Shown: in pieces, positions 40,396-49,722 of the stretch
How the letters are laid out: each line of letters opens with the position of its first letter
How positions within the stretch are numbered: position 1 is the stretch's first letter
Assembly: GCA_905221375.1 (NCBI GenBank)
Contig: CAJNCY010000004.1
Location: 1 to 64,000, forward strand
DNA from: a bacterium
GTDB taxonomy: Bacteria > Bacillota > Bacilli > Lactobacillales > Streptococcaceae
DNA length: 64,000 nt
Direction: 5' to 3'
Translations under genes and position numbers: made by a program
Notes under the pieces: model-generated
Database searches by the model: none
Seen by the model: the letters and a program-made list of their open reading frames with translations, nothing else
Told to the model about the DNA's origin: nothing

Positions 40396-41025
40396 CTACT
40401 TAGGCTCAACCTTGAGAATCTGATCTGCGATATTTTCAGCAAATTGTAAATCGTGGGTAACCACAATCTGCGTCATCCCAAGTTCCCTATTTTGCAAGAT
40501 CAATTTTTCCACTTCCAAGCGCAATTCTGGATCTAGGGCAGAAGTTGGTTCATCGTAGCCAATGATTTCTGGATCAATCATCATAGCACGCGCCAAGGCC
40601 ACCCGCTGCTTTTGCCCACCAGATAGTGAGAAAGGATAGGCATCTGCATGACCAGCCAGTCCTAACTGTTCCAAAAGCCCTCGCGCCTTCTTCTCAGCCT
40701 CTTCCTGCTTCATTCCCATAGTTTTCACAGGCGATAAGGTCAAATTGTCTATAACTGATAAATGAGGGAAAAGTTGAAAATCTTGGAATACAAATCCCAG
40801 TAGATTTCGCTTCTCCAGTTCATCCAATTCTAAAGGTTCTCCATTATAAAAGATTTGTCCTGAATCAATGGTTTCAAGACCCGCAAGCATACGTAAGAGA
40901 GTTGTCTTACCTCCACCAGAAGGTCCAACGATAGCCAGGATTTGCTTTTCAGGAATTTTTAGACTGAAATTAGATAAAATTTGCTTTCCAGCAAATCCCT
41001 TATTAATATTTCGTAATTCTAACAT
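40396..41025 (-). CDS. amino-acid ABC transporter ATPase
   Basis: 209-aa ATPase of the polar amino-acid uptake class. Walker A GPSGGGKTT is near residue 34, the signature LSGGQKQRVALARAM near 133, Walker B EIIGYDEPTSALDP near 155, and H-loop THD near 188. Somewhat shorter than the usual 240 aa but with all catalytic motifs. 9 nt from both neighbours. Confidence 0.93.
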   Translation of the reverse strand: MLELRNINKGFAGKQILSNFSLKIPEKQILAIVGPSGGGKTTLLRMLAGLETIDSGQIFYNGEPLELDELEKRNLLGFVFQDFQLFPHLSVIDNLTLSPVKTMGMKQEEAEKKARGLLEQLGLAGHADAYPFSLSGGQKQRVALARAMMIDPEIIGYDEPTSALDPELRLEVEKLILQNRELGMTQIVVTHDLQFAENIADQILKVEPK

Positions 41026-41034
41026 AGCAGTCTC

Positions 41035-41676
41035 CTATCTATAGTAACTGTACTTCTTCTCAACTTTTTTGGCAAGAATGGTCACAATCCCAATCAAAAT
41101 CAAGTAAATAGCACCTGCCAAGAACATCGGAACCAGGCTAGCATCACGGTTGGCAGCTGTTCGACTAGCCAAGATAAGATCTGAAATTCCTAGAGCATAG
41201 ACCAGAGAAGTATCCTTGACCAAACTCATAACCTCATTAAAGACACTAGGAAGAACAATCTTGGTCACTTGAGGCAAAATAATATAGCGAACTGTGGCAA
41301 AGGGACTGAACTTCAAAACCTTAGCAGCCTCATACTGACCTTTAGGAATGGTATCAATCCCCCCACGGAAAATTTCAGCAAAGTAAGCCGCATAGTTAAG
41401 AACAAAGGCAATAATGGCCGCAGGAAGGCGATCCAAACGAATCCCAATACTTGGCAGCACATAATAGATAAAGATTAATTGCAAGAGCAAGGGTGTGCCT
41501 CGCATGATCCAGATATAAATGTTAATCAGATGATGGAGGAGCTTCCAATGGACTTGCAAGGCAAAGGCAATCAAAACGCCCAAGGGAATAGAAAAAATCA
41601 AGACCAGTGCAAAAACCTGTAAAGTCATGCTTGCACCGCTCAATAAACTCGGTAATATCTCAAACAAATAAGACAT
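41035..41676 (-). CDS. amino-acid ABC transporter permease
   Basis: 213-aa inner-membrane permease of the HisMQ family with about five helices. LRGTPLLLQL-like IMRGTPLLLQLIF is near residue 58, and the EAA loop EAAKVLKFSPFATVRYIILPQ near 136 contacts the ATPase. AGGAGG precedes the ATG. First gene of the operon. Confidence 0.93.
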   Translation of the reverse strand: MSYLFEILPSLLSGASMTLQVFALVLIFSIPLGVLIAFALQVHWKLLHHLINIYIWIMRGTPLLLQLIFIYYVLPSIGIRLDRLPAAIIAFVLNYAAYFAEIFRGGIDTIPKGQYEAAKVLKFSPFATVRYIILPQVTKIVLPSVFNEVMSLVKDTSLVYALGISDLILASRTAANRDASLVPMFLAGAIYLILIGIVTILAKKVEKKYSYYR

Positions 41677-41705
41677 ACTGACACCTCCTAAAAATAATTG
41701 CTCCT

Positions 41706-41733
41706 ATTATAGCATAAATAAACTAAATAACAA
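41706..41733 (-). promoter_or_regulatory. promoter of the amino-acid ABC operon
   Basis: -10 TATAAT (41706-41711) with TG-C extension, 16-nt spacer, -35 TTGTTA (41728-41733). Confidence 0.7.
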
Positions 41734-41776
41734 ACCATTTTTGTAAAAAAATTCTTTTTTAACAAAAAAGTGTAGT

Positions 41777-41880
41777 TTTTTGAATCTAGAATAGAACAAC
41801 ACAACTTCTAAAGCCTTGTTAGTCATTTGATTTGAATTTCCTAGTCTATTTGTTTATATTCCATTTCAATATATTATAAT
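41777..41880. repeat. degenerate RUP-like element
   Basis: TTGAATCTAGAATAG, then CTTCTAAA, TTTGATTTGA and TTCCATTTCAATATATTATA follow the same order as the RUP at 21773, with many substitutions. Not inside a recognisable IS. It fills most of the gap between the ABC operon and the 51-aa gene. Confidence 0.55.
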
Positions 41881-41889
41881 TTATAAGTG

Positions 41890-41931
41890 AAAAGAAAGGA
41901 CAAATTTTGCCCTTTCTCGATCTTAGCTTCT
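41890..41931. repeat. short dispersed hairpin repeat, copy 2
   Basis: GAAAGGAC-like arm, short loop, CCTTTC arm, then TCGATCTTAGCTT. Matches the element at 7-48 at about 35 of 42 bases. Directly follows the RUP-like element. Confidence 0.55.
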
Positions 41932-41979
41932 ATTTGTTATAGTTAACTTGACTGATAATTGGAGTTTTATCTTACGTAT

Positions 41980-42135
41980 TTAAGATGGATTTTCCTTTTT
42001 AGTTCGTGCTAATCTCAGAGCACGATTTGGATTGAGACGATTAAACAGTTCTTCCAATTTCTTTTCATTCCAAACGTCTGCGGCGGAAACAAAATTGCCA
42101 TCCGCATCTCGGAAAGATATCGGTTTATCTCCCAT
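41980..42135 (-). CDS. 51-aa conserved-looking small protein downstream of obgE
   Basis: Short ORF starting MGDKPISFRDADGNFVSAA and ending LARTKKENPS. It begins 9 nt after the obgE stop with AGGAGA at good spacing, so it is almost certainly translated. The protein is soluble and charged, with a central Trp-containing helix (DVWNEKKLEELFNRL). No family recognised with confidence. It is likely co-transcribed with obgE. Confidence 0.75.
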   Translation of the reverse strand: MGDKPISFRDADGNFVSAADVWNEKKLEELFNRLNPNRALRLARTKKENPS

Positions 42136-42144
42136 ATCAGTCTC

Positions 42145-43455
42145 CTAGTCTACAAATTCAAACTCAAATTTACCAATGCGGACCAAATCCCCATCCTTAG
42201 CACCACGCGCACGAAGAGATTCATCAACTCCCATACCACGAAGCTGACGGGCAAATTTCATGACTGATTCGTCACGATCAAAGTTGGTCATATTAAAGAG
42301 TTTCATCAGTTTTTCACCAGAAAGTACCCATGTAGCATCGTCATCACGACTAATTTCAAAAGCTTTTTCTTCCTCGTCAAATCCGTAGTAAGCTTCTTCT
42401 TCCATATCTGACTCGTCGTAGAGCAAGAATTCTGGTGTCTTGTCTAACAATTCAGCTGTAGCATCCAAAAGCGTTGCCAGACCTTGCTTGGTCAAACCGG
42501 AAATTGGGAAGATAGCTGGTAACTCTTCAAATTCATCATAGTTTTCAGCCAATTTTTTCTTAAATTCTTCAAGATTTTCTTGACTCTCAGGCATATCCAT
42601 TTTGTTGGCTACTATAATCTGTGGACGCTCCATGAGACGGAGGTTATAAGACTCTAACTCCTTATTGATAGCTATATAGTCCTCATATGGATCACGGCCT
42701 TCGCTAGCTGACATATCAATGATGTGAAGGATGACACGTGTACGCTCGATGTGACGGAGGAACTGGGTTCCCAAACCAACACCCTGACTAGCACCTTCAA
42801 TCAAACCTGGCAGGTCGGCTACTGCAAAGGATTCACCCGATTGGGTACGAACCATACCTAAATTTGGCACAATAGTGGTAAAGTGGTAGGCACCAATTTT
42901 AGGTTTAGCAGATGTGATAACACTTAAAAGTGTTGATTTCCCTACAGATGGGAATCCAACTAAACCAACATCAGCCAAGATTTTTAGTTCCAATTGTAAC
43001 TCACGTTCCTGACCTGGTTCCCCATTTTCAGAGATTTCCGGTGCAGGATTTTTGGGAGTCGCAAAACGAATATTTCCACGTCCACCACGACCACCGTGGG
43101 CAACGATAAATTCTTGACCATGTTCAATCAAATCTGTCAAAACCTTGCCAGTCTCTGCATCACGAACAGTCGTACCTTGTGGTACTCGAACTCTAAGGTC
43201 CTCAGCACCACGACCATGCATCCCTTTGGTCATTCCTTTCTCACCAGAATCAGCCTTGAAATGGCGATTATAGCGGAAATCCATGAGGGTACGTAGACCT
43301 TCATCTACAACGAAGACGACATTGCCTCCACGACCACCATCACCACCCCAAGGACCACCATTAGGGACATATTTTTCACGGCGAAAGGCAACCATGCCAT
43401 CACCACCATTACCAGCCTTGACCTTGATCTTAGCTGTATCTAAAAACATACTCAT
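42145..43455 (-). CDS. obgE: GTPase ObgE
   Basis: 436-aa essential GTPase acting in ribosome maturation and stress signalling. The N-terminal glycine-rich OBG fold covers residues 1-158 ([22 protein letters not shown]). The G domain follows with G1 GFPSVGKST near 166, G3 DLPGLIEGA near 213, and G4 NKMD near 283. A C-terminal OCT domain lies about 360-436. Full length. The transcript probably comes from upstream through the hairpin at 43475. Confidence 0.96.
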   Translation of the reverse strand: MSMFLDTAKIKVKAGNGGDGMVAFRREKYVPNGGPWGGDGGRGGNVVFVVDEGLRTLMDFRYNRHFKADSGEKGMTKGMHGRGAEDLRVRVPQGTTVRDAETGKVLTDLIEHGQEFIVAHGGRGGRGNIRFATPKNPAPEISENGEPGQERELQLELKILADVGLVGFPSVGKSTLLSVITSAKPKIGAYHFTTIVPNLGMVRTQSGESFAVADLPGLIEGASQGVGLGTQFLRHIERTRVILHIIDMSASEGRDPYEDYIAINKELESYNLRLMERPQIIVANKMDMPESQENLEEFKKKLAENYDEFEELPAIFPISGLTKQGLATLLDATAELLDKTPEFLLYDESDMEEEAYYGFDEEEKAFEISRDDDATWVLSGEKLMKLFNMTNFDRDESVMKFARQLRGMGVDESLRARGAKDGDLVRIGKFEFEFVD

Positions 43456-43474
43456 TTTTTCTTCTCACTTTAAA

Positions 43475-43494
43475 AAAGGGCTGGGAAATCCCAG
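43475..43494 (-). terminator. hairpin between the DUF4044 gene and obgE
   Basis: CTGGG/CCCAG stem, loop of four, then CCCTTTTTT on the minus strand. It precedes obgE by 20 nt, so it either attenuates obgE or obgE has a promoter I cannot place. Confidence 0.6.
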
Positions 43495-43518
43495 TCACTA
43501 AATTTTCTTGAATCTATT

Positions 43519-43653
43519 TTATAGATTACTGAGGGCACCAATTGCAGTTGCAAAAATTCCCAATAAACTTGCTACTAGCATGATAATCACGATAAACAAG
43601 GTTATTTTCTCAAACATAGTTTTTTTACGATTTCCATTATCTCCAAATGCCAT
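43519..43653 (-). CDS. 44-aa DUF4044-like membrane protein
   Basis: Small ORF starting MAFGDNGNRKKTMFEK, with a single membrane helix about residues 18-41 (LFIVIIMLVASLLGIFATAIGAL in part). AAGGAG is six to seven bases before the ATG. It resembles the streptococcal DUF4044 family as I remember it. Function unknown. Lies between the PspC gene and obgE, all on the same strand. Confidence 0.75.
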   Translation of the reverse strand: MAFGDNGNRKKTMFEKITLFIVIIMLVASLLGIFATAIGALSNL

Positions 43654-43711
43654 TTTTATCTCCTTCATTACATTCTATTTTCTATTATCTTAGCATGAAT
43701 TCAGCTAGTTT

Positions 43712-43903
43712 TCAATAGTCACTTGCTACTGGCGCAATAATCCATAAAATGATATAAGCTACAACTCCTGCTCCATAACAAAAAGCAAGAACACCCCATA
43801 TTACGCGAACAATAGTAGGATCCATATCAAAATAATGGGCTACCCCAGCACAAACACCAGCAATCTTTTTATCACGACCGCTTCTCATTAATTGTTTTTT
43901 CAT
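43712..43903 (-). CDS. PspC domain membrane protein
   Basis: 63-aa protein consisting of one PspC (phage-shock protein C) domain: the basic start MKKQLMRSGRDKKIAGVCAGVAHYF, DPTIVRVIWGVLAF, and a hydrophobic end (about residues 33-58). Possibly an envelope-stress or lipid-associated membrane protein. The ATG at 43903 has AGAGGAA upstream. 13 nt after the glucosyltransferase gene, likely the third gene of the cpoA unit. Confidence 0.85.
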   Translation of the reverse strand: MKKQLMRSGRDKKIAGVCAGVAHYFDMDPTIVRVIWGVLAFCYGAGVVAYIILWIIAPVASDY

Positions 43904-43916
43904 ACTGTTCCTCTTT

Positions 43917-45242
43917 CTATTCTTCATGGTCTTTCCAATAATCTCTTATGCTGATCAACTGTGTTTTTGAAGCCTTCAGCATGCGTCTAGAGCCTTTTAC
44001 GGGTACAGCAACCACCTGTTGAGGTAGATACAAAACTGTTTTAAAAATACGCTGACTGACCGTGTCATCTTTTGCTAAATCTTTCTGGAAGTTATTTGAA
44101 ATAATGGCATCCAGATAAAACTCATGCACTCGTTTCCCAAAGTTCTCAGCTGAAATCTCGTACAACTTCTCTGATAAAGTATGCTCATTCATGTCTGGTG
44201 TTGCAATCAGGGCTTCCAAAATAGCACCAGCCAAATCATGTTCTCCATAGTACAAGGTTCCAAACATTTTATCACTGATAAGATTGTCCAGATAAGGATT
44301 TCCGTGAGCAATGACAGGTGTTCCACTGGCTAAGCTTTCCAAGTATGTCAAACCTTGAGTTTCACTTGTCGATGCTGAAATAAAGAAATCTGCTGCCTTA
44401 TAGTAAAGAGCGGTCTCACTAGGAGCAATCATCCCTGTAAAGACAACGGAGTCTTGAATCTCTAGTTTCTGGGCTTGCTTTTTGAGATCATCCAGATAAG
44501 GACCGTCCCCAGCTACCACCAGTTTAACCTTGTCTTCTTCTTTCAAAACTTCTGCAAAGGCTGCAAGTACTGCTTGAATATTTTTTTCATAGGAAATTCT
44601 GGAAAGACTAAGCAACATCTGTTCATCATCTTGAATCTCTAGTTTACTACGCAGTTCTTTCAGATTTTCTTGCTTTATTTCCGGACGCTCAAACTTAGCT
44701 AACTCAATACCAGTTGGAATAACCCGCTTTTCAACCTTGACTTTATAGTCAGATAGCAAGTCTCGGACAATCTCGCTCGGGCAAATCACCCCATCCACAT
44801 CATGCAAAAAACCTCTAACCAGATACTTGACCATACTAGGACGAATCAACATCCCCTTCGCAATATAATGCACGTAGTCTTCGTATTGGGTGTGATAGGT
44901 ATGGATGACTGGAATCTTTAATTCACGCGCAATCCAAATCCCCAACAAGCCAAGAGAAAATTCTGTCTGAGTATGTATAATATCTAGTTGATATTGTTTA
45001 GCAATTTCAAGCGCCTTGCTGAATCCTCGATAGGCAAAGCGACGATCCTTAAAAGCAAAGAAAGGAACGCTTGGAATGCGGATAATTTGCCAATCTTCGT
45101 AGCGATTGACATCCTTATCTGTCGTCGTAAAGATAAAAACAGCATGTCCCTGCTTTTCAAGTTCGGTTTTCAAGGTTCGAATACTGGTCGCAACACCTGA
45201 AACCTGAGGAAAATAGGTATCTGTAAATAAACCAATTCGCAT
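43917..45242 (-). CDS. GT4 glycosyltransferase, probable monoglucosyl-diacylglycerol synthase
   Basis: 441-aa membrane-associated glycosyltransferase of family GT4. The N terminus is MRIGLFTDTYFPQVSGVATS, the donor-side motif is EXFG-like ASTSETQGLTYLESLA near 320, and GDGPYL lies near 246. The C terminus is basic (KGSRRMLKASKTQ), suited to membrane association. It matches the pneumococcal enzyme (Spr0982 type) that puts the first glucose on diacylglycerol, upstream of CpoA in the glycolipid route to the lipoteichoic acid anchor. 15 nt after cpoA. Confidence 0.85.
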   Translation of the reverse strand: MRIGLFTDTYFPQVSGVATSIRTLKTELEKQGHAVFIFTTTDKDVNRYEDWQIIRIPSVPFFAFKDRRFAYRGFSKALEIAKQYQLDIIHTQTEFSLGLLGIWIARELKIPVIHTYHTQYEDYVHYIAKGMLIRPSMVKYLVRGFLHDVDGVICPSEIVRDLLSDYKVKVEKRVIPTGIELAKFERPEIKQENLKELRSKLEIQDDEQMLLSLSRISYEKNIQAVLAAFAEVLKEEDKVKLVVAGDGPYLDDLKKQAQKLEIQDSVVFTGMIAPSETALYYKAADFFISASTSETQGLTYLESLASGTPVIAHGNPYLDNLISDKMFGTLYYGEHDLAGAILEALIATPDMNEHTLSEKLYEISAENFGKRVHEFYLDAIISNNFQKDLAKDDTVSQRIFKTVLYLPQQVVAVPVKGSRRMLKASKTQLISIRDYWKDHEE

Positions 45243-45257
45243 AGATTACCTCACTTT

Positions 45258-46301
45258 TTACTTTCTCCCTAAAGCGGCTTGTTTTTCATAAAAGTCCAAC
45301 CAGATTTGTAACAGATGCTCTTCAGAATACTCTCTAGAAATATTCTTAGCCTTTTCTTTAAGGTCTTTTAAGGCAGCAGGATTTGCTTGATATTCCAGAA
45401 TAGCCTCTTTCATCTCTTCTCTACCTGCTGTCGCCCGATAATTTCCCTCTAAAATCACCTTATAAAGATCCAAATCACGTAACATAATAGGAGCTTCACA
45501 ACTAGCAGCCTCTAAAATCGTCATCGGAAAGAGCTCATTATAACTAGGCAACAAGAAAAGATCCGCTAGGGCATACAACTCGCGCATCCGCTCTGGCGAT
45601 ACAATACCTGGAAACATCAAATTTTTAGGAGGATTTTCCATCATTTTCTTGTAGCGTTCATAACCATCTGTCATACCACCAAAAGAGAAACCACCAGCCC
45701 AGATAAAGGTAATCTGCGGCAATTCCTCAGCCAGACGGATAAAGTCATCAATCCCTTTACGTTTCTGAACTTGACCAGCACCTACTACGATAAACTGATT
45801 ATCACTAAGACCTAGCTCTGTTCGCAGTCTGACTATCTCTTCTTGCGGAAGAGGATGCCATTTTTCCTTGTTGACAAAGTTAGGAATATAGGTCACTTTT
45901 TCACGTGGAATACCAGCTGCCACCAAATCCTCAATAAACATCGGGTTTACCACAACCAAGTGCTCCATCCGGTTGTAAAAAGAAAATACATAGTGTTTCA
46001 CAATTCCCTTTAAGAAAAATGGAATTTTCAAACTTCCCTCAAGTGTATCAGGTAAGAAATGCACATAGCCAATTTTCCTTCCTGAGCGTTTCTTTTGAAA
46101 TGTTGATAAATAATAGGGGAAATCAATTGTATGAAAGTGAGTCACATCTGCCTCTATTGGAAGATTTTCTGTAACAATCAATTGATCCTTTGCATCTCGG
46201 TGAAGAAGACGAACTAATTCACGGTAGGCACCTGAAACTCCTTGTCCTGCTACTTTCTCACTTGAACTCAACATATTGATGCGTAATTTCTTTTTTTCCA
46301 T
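45258..46301 (-). CDS. cpoA: CpoA, galactosyl-glucosyl-diacylglycerol synthase
   Basis: 347-aa GT4 glycosyltransferase adding the second sugar to glucosyl-diacylglycerol. In pneumococci, cpoA mutations give piperacillin resistance and altered lipids. VVGAGQVQKRKGIDDF near residue 180 and the SYNELFPMTILEAASC block (E-x7-E type) near 278 fit family GT4. The ATG at 46301 has no ribosome site, and TGATATAAT ends seven bases before it, pointing to a leaderless mRNA. The frame upstream of this ATG is open but lies within the promoter and terminator. Confidence 0.88.
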   Translation of the reverse strand: MEKKKLRINMLSSSEKVAGQGVSGAYRELVRLLHRDAKDQLIVTENLPIEADVTHFHTIDFPYYLSTFQKKRSGRKIGYVHFLPDTLEGSLKIPFFLKGIVKHYVFSFYNRMEHLVVVNPMFIEDLVAAGIPREKVTYIPNFVNKEKWHPLPQEEIVRLRTELGLSDNQFIVVGAGQVQKRKGIDDFIRLAEELPQITFIWAGGFSFGGMTDGYERYKKMMENPPKNLMFPGIVSPERMRELYALADLFLLPSYNELFPMTILEAASCEAPIMLRDLDLYKVILEGNYRATAGREEMKEAILEYQANPAALKDLKEKAKNISREYSEEHLLQIWLDFYEKQAALGRK

Positions 46302-46308
46302 AACTACT

Positions 46309-46317
46309 ATTATATCA
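46309..46317 (-). promoter_or_regulatory. cpoA extended -10, probable leaderless start
   Basis: TG-A-TATAAT, last base 7 nt before ATG, so transcription should start at or next to the A of ATG. No good -35. Confidence 0.7.
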
Positions 46318-46338
46318 TTTTCTTTGAATAAAATCAGC

Positions 46339-46400
46339 AAAAGAAAGGAGAGACTAGAGGAAAAGAGGGGGAAATTTCCTCGCTTTTCCAACGGTCTCTC
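46339..46400 (-). terminator. terminator after the DUF59 gene
   Basis: Long stem with GAGAGAC/GTCTCTC at its base and an inner AAAAG...CTTTT helix, followed by CTTTCTTTT. Ends the dnaG-rpoD-DUF59 transcript just before the cpoA promoter. Confidence 0.8.
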
Positions 46401-46416
46401 ACATGCTTTTATATGT

Positions 46417-46746
46417 TTATTTAATTCCTAGGGCAATGCGTGCATAGCGACTCATTTTTTCAACTGTCCAGGCTGGATACCAGACTAATTTGACCTCAGT
46501 ATCCGTTACTTCTGGTACCTCTGTCATAGCATCATAAATCTGGTCCGTCAAAAGGTCTGCCAAGGGACAACCCATGGTTGTCAACGTCATATCAATCTCT
46601 GTTTGCCCTGTGTCGCCGTCAAAACGAATCTCATAAATCAAACCAAGATTAACAATATCGATTCCCAACTCAGGGTCGATGACTTCTTCCAAGGCTGTTA
46701 AAATCCGTGTTTTGATATTTTCAATTTGCTCTTCTGTATAAGCCAT
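46417..46746 (-). CDS. DUF59/MIP18 family Fe-S assembly factor (SufT-like)
   Basis: 109-aa protein of the PaaD/MIP18 family. EEVIDPELGIDIVNLGLIYEI (in pieces, residues 18-40) and the conserved Cys in LTTMGCPLADLL near residue 58 are the family marks. Such proteins help mature Fe-S proteins and are often part of suf operons; here it follows rpoD instead. ATG at 46746 after GAGGAT, 14 nt after rpoD. Confidence 0.85.
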   Translation of the reverse strand: MAYTEEQIENIKTRILTALEEVIDPELGIDIVNLGLIYEIRFDGDTGQTEIDMTLTTMGCPLADLLTDQIYDAMTEVPEVTDTEVKLVWYPAWTVEKMSRYARIALGIK

Positions 46747-46760
46747 ATTCATCCTCACTC

Positions 46761-47870
46761 TTAGTCTTCAATAAAATCACGAAGCGGTTTGCTGCGACTT
46801 GGTTGGCGTAATTTTCTCAAAGCTTTAGCTTCAATCTGACGGATACGCTCGCGAGTCACGTTAAAGACTTTACCCACATCTTCAAGGGTGCGCATTTTCC
46901 CATCATCAAGCCCAAAACGTAGACGCAGAACATTTTCTTCACGGTCTGTAAGAGTATCTAAGACTTCATCCAACTGCTCACGCAAGACGATACGAGTCGT
47001 ATAATCCACTGGATTTTCAATCACTTCATCTTCGATAAAGTCCCCAAGATGGCTATCATCCTCTTCACCGATTGGTGTTTCAAGGGATACCGGTTCTTGG
47101 GCAATCTTCAAGATTTCACGAACCTTATCAGGTGTCATATCCATACGTTCTGCAATTTGCTCTGGCGTTGGATCTTGCCCCAATTCTTGAAGAAGGTTAC
47201 GCTGTTCACGAACAAGCTTGTTAATCGTTTCAACCATGTGAACTGGGATACGGATGGTACGAGCTTGATCCGCAATAGCACGAGTGATAGCCTGACGAAT
47301 CCACCAAGTTGCATAAGTTGAGAACTTGAACCCTTTAGAATAGTCAAACTTGTCAACTGCCTTCATCAAGCCCATATTTCCTTCTTGAATCAAGTCAAGA
47401 AACTGCATACCACGACCAACATAGCGTTTAGCAATAGAAACAACCAAACGAAGGTTGGCTTCCGCAAGACGTTGTTTGGCTTCGATATCGCCAGCTTCAA
47501 CAGCTAGTGCCAATTCTTTTTCCTCTTCATTGGTCAAGAGAGGAACGACCCCAATCTCTTTCAGGTACATTCGAACAGGGTCATTAACCTTAGCAGAAGT
47601 TGAACCAATTAAGTCCTCATCGCTGAGTTCTGGCTCTTCTTCTGCACTAAGCACACGCGCACTTGGGTTTCCTTCGTTATCTGTGATTGAAATTCCTGCA
47701 TCCTGGATTCGTTGCAAGAGGTCTTCAATCCCATCAGCATCCAAGGTAAAAGGAACAACTAGACTAGCATTGATTTCATCGTCTGTTGCTGTCCCTTTTT
47801 GTTTATGATTACGGATAAATTCTGCTACTTGTACGTCAAATGTTGTTACTTCTTTTTGTTTTGTTGCCAT
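46761..47870 (-). CDS. rpoD: primary sigma factor RpoD (SigA)
   Basis: 369-aa housekeeping sigma-70 factor. Region 1.1 lies at the N terminus, region 1.2/2 contains [16 protein letters not shown] near 95 and the invariant [18 protein letters not shown] block near 190. Region 3 follows, and region 4.2 has [20 protein letters not shown] near 340. GGAG precedes the ATG. Two nt after dnaG, the classical macromolecular-synthesis arrangement. Confidence 0.97.
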   Translation of the reverse strand: MATKQKEVTTFDVQVAEFIRNHKQKGTATDDEINASLVVPFTLDADGIEDLLQRIQDAGISITDNEGNPSARVLSAEEEPELSDEDLIGSTSAKVNDPVRMYLKEIGVVPLLTNEEEKELALAVEAGDIEAKQRLAEANLRLVVSIAKRYVGRGMQFLDLIQEGNMGLMKAVDKFDYSKGFKFSTYATWWIRQAITRAIADQARTIRIPVHMVETINKLVREQRNLLQELGQDPTPEQIAERMDMTPDKVREILKIAQEPVSLETPIGEEDDSHLGDFIEDEVIENPVDYTTRIVLREQLDEVLDTLTDREENVLRLRFGLDDGKMRTLEDVGKVFNVTRERIRQIEAKALRKLRQPSRSKPLRDFIED

Positions 47871-47872
47871 TA

Positions 47873-49633
47873 TTACTCCATTCTTCTCTTTTGGGAAATT
47901 AAACGTTCCAATTCTTCTAGGGCTGTGTCTGTATCTCCTACATGGCTAGCTTCCTGCACCTTCTTTTTAATTCTCATATTGTCCTGATTCAAGAGAGCCT
48001 TGTTTCGAGTCGTCTCTACTTCACTAAGTTCCTGCGGTGACATCTCGGCAGGTAAATCCTGAGCTAAGACTTGGTACCAGGCTCTTTCAACTTCCTCTGT
48101 CTGTTCTGCTAAAACTTCTGGAGGAAGATTACCATACTGGCCAAGCAAGTCATATAAAACCTGAAATTCAGGTGTGTCAAATGCAAAATCTTCTCGCAAA
48201 CGGTAATCATTCAAAATAAGAGGAGATTCCATCATTCGATAAAGTAGATGGGCTTCTGCCCTCATAATAGCCGATAACTGCTTGGTGACAGGCATAGTGA
48301 TTGGCGTCGGTCTGGAAATTCCTTCCATGCGATTCTGCCTTTGTGTCTGACGACTCTCATTCACAATCTGCTCAATCTGGGCATAATCAAAGGACGCCAG
48401 ACTGTCAGCTAAAATATGAATATAGCTGTTTTGAGCAGTGATAGACTTTTCTTGAACAATCAAGGGAGCTATTTTTTCAATAAACTCAATCTGAGCCTGC
48501 AGATTTTCACTATTTTCAGGTTTGTACTGGTGAATGTAAAACTCAATCGGACTAATACGAGTTTTCGTTAATAGATAGGCCAAGTCTTCTGGTCCATTTT
48601 TTTGTAGATACTCATCTGGATCCAAGTTATCAGGCATACTAACGATTTGCACAGGCATATCGCCAATTTCATCTAAGGCTTTCAATGTCGCAGCTTGCCC
48701 AGCCTTATCGCCATCGTAAACAAGAACCAACTTCTTGGTTAACCTTTTCAGATGCTCAACATGCTCACGACTCAAGGCCGTTCCCATAGACGCCACAGCA
48801 TTTTCGATTCCAGCTCGATAGGCTGCAATGACATCCATGAACCCTTCCATGAGGTAAATCTCACTGGCTTTACCAGAAGATTTTTTTGCCCTATCCATAT
48901 GATATAATTCGTAACTTTTGTTAAAAATTGCAGTCGATCGGCTATTTTTATACTTAGAAGTTTGTGAATCCGTTTTCTGCCAGATACGACCTGAGAAGGC
49001 AATGACCTTTCCCTGATCATTGGTCAAGGGAAACATAATCCGATTATGAAAGGTGTCTACAAATTGATTAGCATCTGAGAGGTAAAACAATCCTGAATCC
49101 AGAAAATCCTCATCACGATACTGACCAGACAAGCGTTGATAGAGATAGTTTCGTTCTGGAGGTGCTAAACCAATCCGAAAATGCTTGAGCACTTCATCTG
49201 TCAAACCACGCTGATAAAGGTAGTTTCTGGCCTCTTCACCCATGGTCGTTGTCATGAGAATAGCGTGATAAAATTTGGCAGTATCTTCGTGCATATCATA
49301 AAGAGCTTGGTGAGGCGAAACTGGCTTCTGTTCACTATAAAGCGGGGTTTCAACCTCAATCCCAACACGCTGGCCTAAGATTTGGACAGCCTCCATAAAG
49401 GGAACCCCTTGGTACTCCTCTATGAACTTAAAGACATCACCTGAGCGCCCACAACCAAAACAGTGGTAAAACTGCTTGTCCTCTACAACGTTGAAAGAAG
49501 GTGTTTTTTCACCATGAAAAGGACAGAGCCCTAGATAGTTCCGTCCTGCCTTTTGTAAAGAAATCACATCTCCTATGACTTCCACAATGTTGGCATTGTT
49601 TTTGATTTCTTCAATGACTTGTTTGTCAACCAT
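47873..49633 (-). CDS. dnaG: DNA primase DnaG
   Basis: 586-aa replicative primase. The N-terminal zinc finger [11 protein letters not shown]...HCFGCG is near residues 41-66. The TOPRIM core has [13 protein letters not shown] near 265 and DGDKAGQ near 308. A C-terminal helicase-interaction region follows. The start at 49633 ([10 protein letters not shown]) has GGAGGT upstream. It heads dnaG-rpoD-DUF59. Confidence 0.96.
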   Translation of the reverse strand: MVDKQVIEEIKNNANIVEVIGDVISLQKAGRNYLGLCPFHGEKTPSFNVVEDKQFYHCFGCGRSGDVFKFIEEYQGVPFMEAVQILGQRVGIEVETPLYSEQKPVSPHQALYDMHEDTAKFYHAILMTTTMGEEARNYLYQRGLTDEVLKHFRIGLAPPERNYLYQRLSGQYRDEDFLDSGLFYLSDANQFVDTFHNRIMFPLTNDQGKVIAFSGRIWQKTDSQTSKYKNSRSTAIFNKSYELYHMDRAKKSSGKASEIYLMEGFMDVIAAYRAGIENAVASMGTALSREHVEHLKRLTKKLVLVYDGDKAGQAATLKALDEIGDMPVQIVSMPDNLDPDEYLQKNGPEDLAYLLTKTRISPIEFYIHQYKPENSENLQAQIEFIEKIAPLIVQEKSITAQNSYIHILADSLASFDYAQIEQIVNESRQTQRQNRMEGISRPTPITMPVTKQLSAIMRAEAHLLYRMMESPLILNDYRLREDFAFDTPEFQVLYDLLGQYGNLPPEVLAEQTEEVERAWYQVLAQDLPAEMSPQELSEVETTRNKALLNQDNMRIKKKVQEASHVGDTDTALEELERLISQKRRME

Positions 49634-49670
49634 ACACAATACCTCCATGTTATCATAGTTTACTTTATAT

Positions 49671-49699
49671 AGTATACTTTATTTCAGAAAAAAAGTAAA
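49671..49699 (-). promoter_or_regulatory. dnaG-rpoD promoter
   Basis: -35 TTTACT (49694-49699), 17-nt spacer, -10 TATACT (49671-49676), 38 nt before the dnaG ATG. Confidence 0.65.
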
Positions 49700-49722
49700 C
49701 CATTTCACTCATTTTCCCTACT

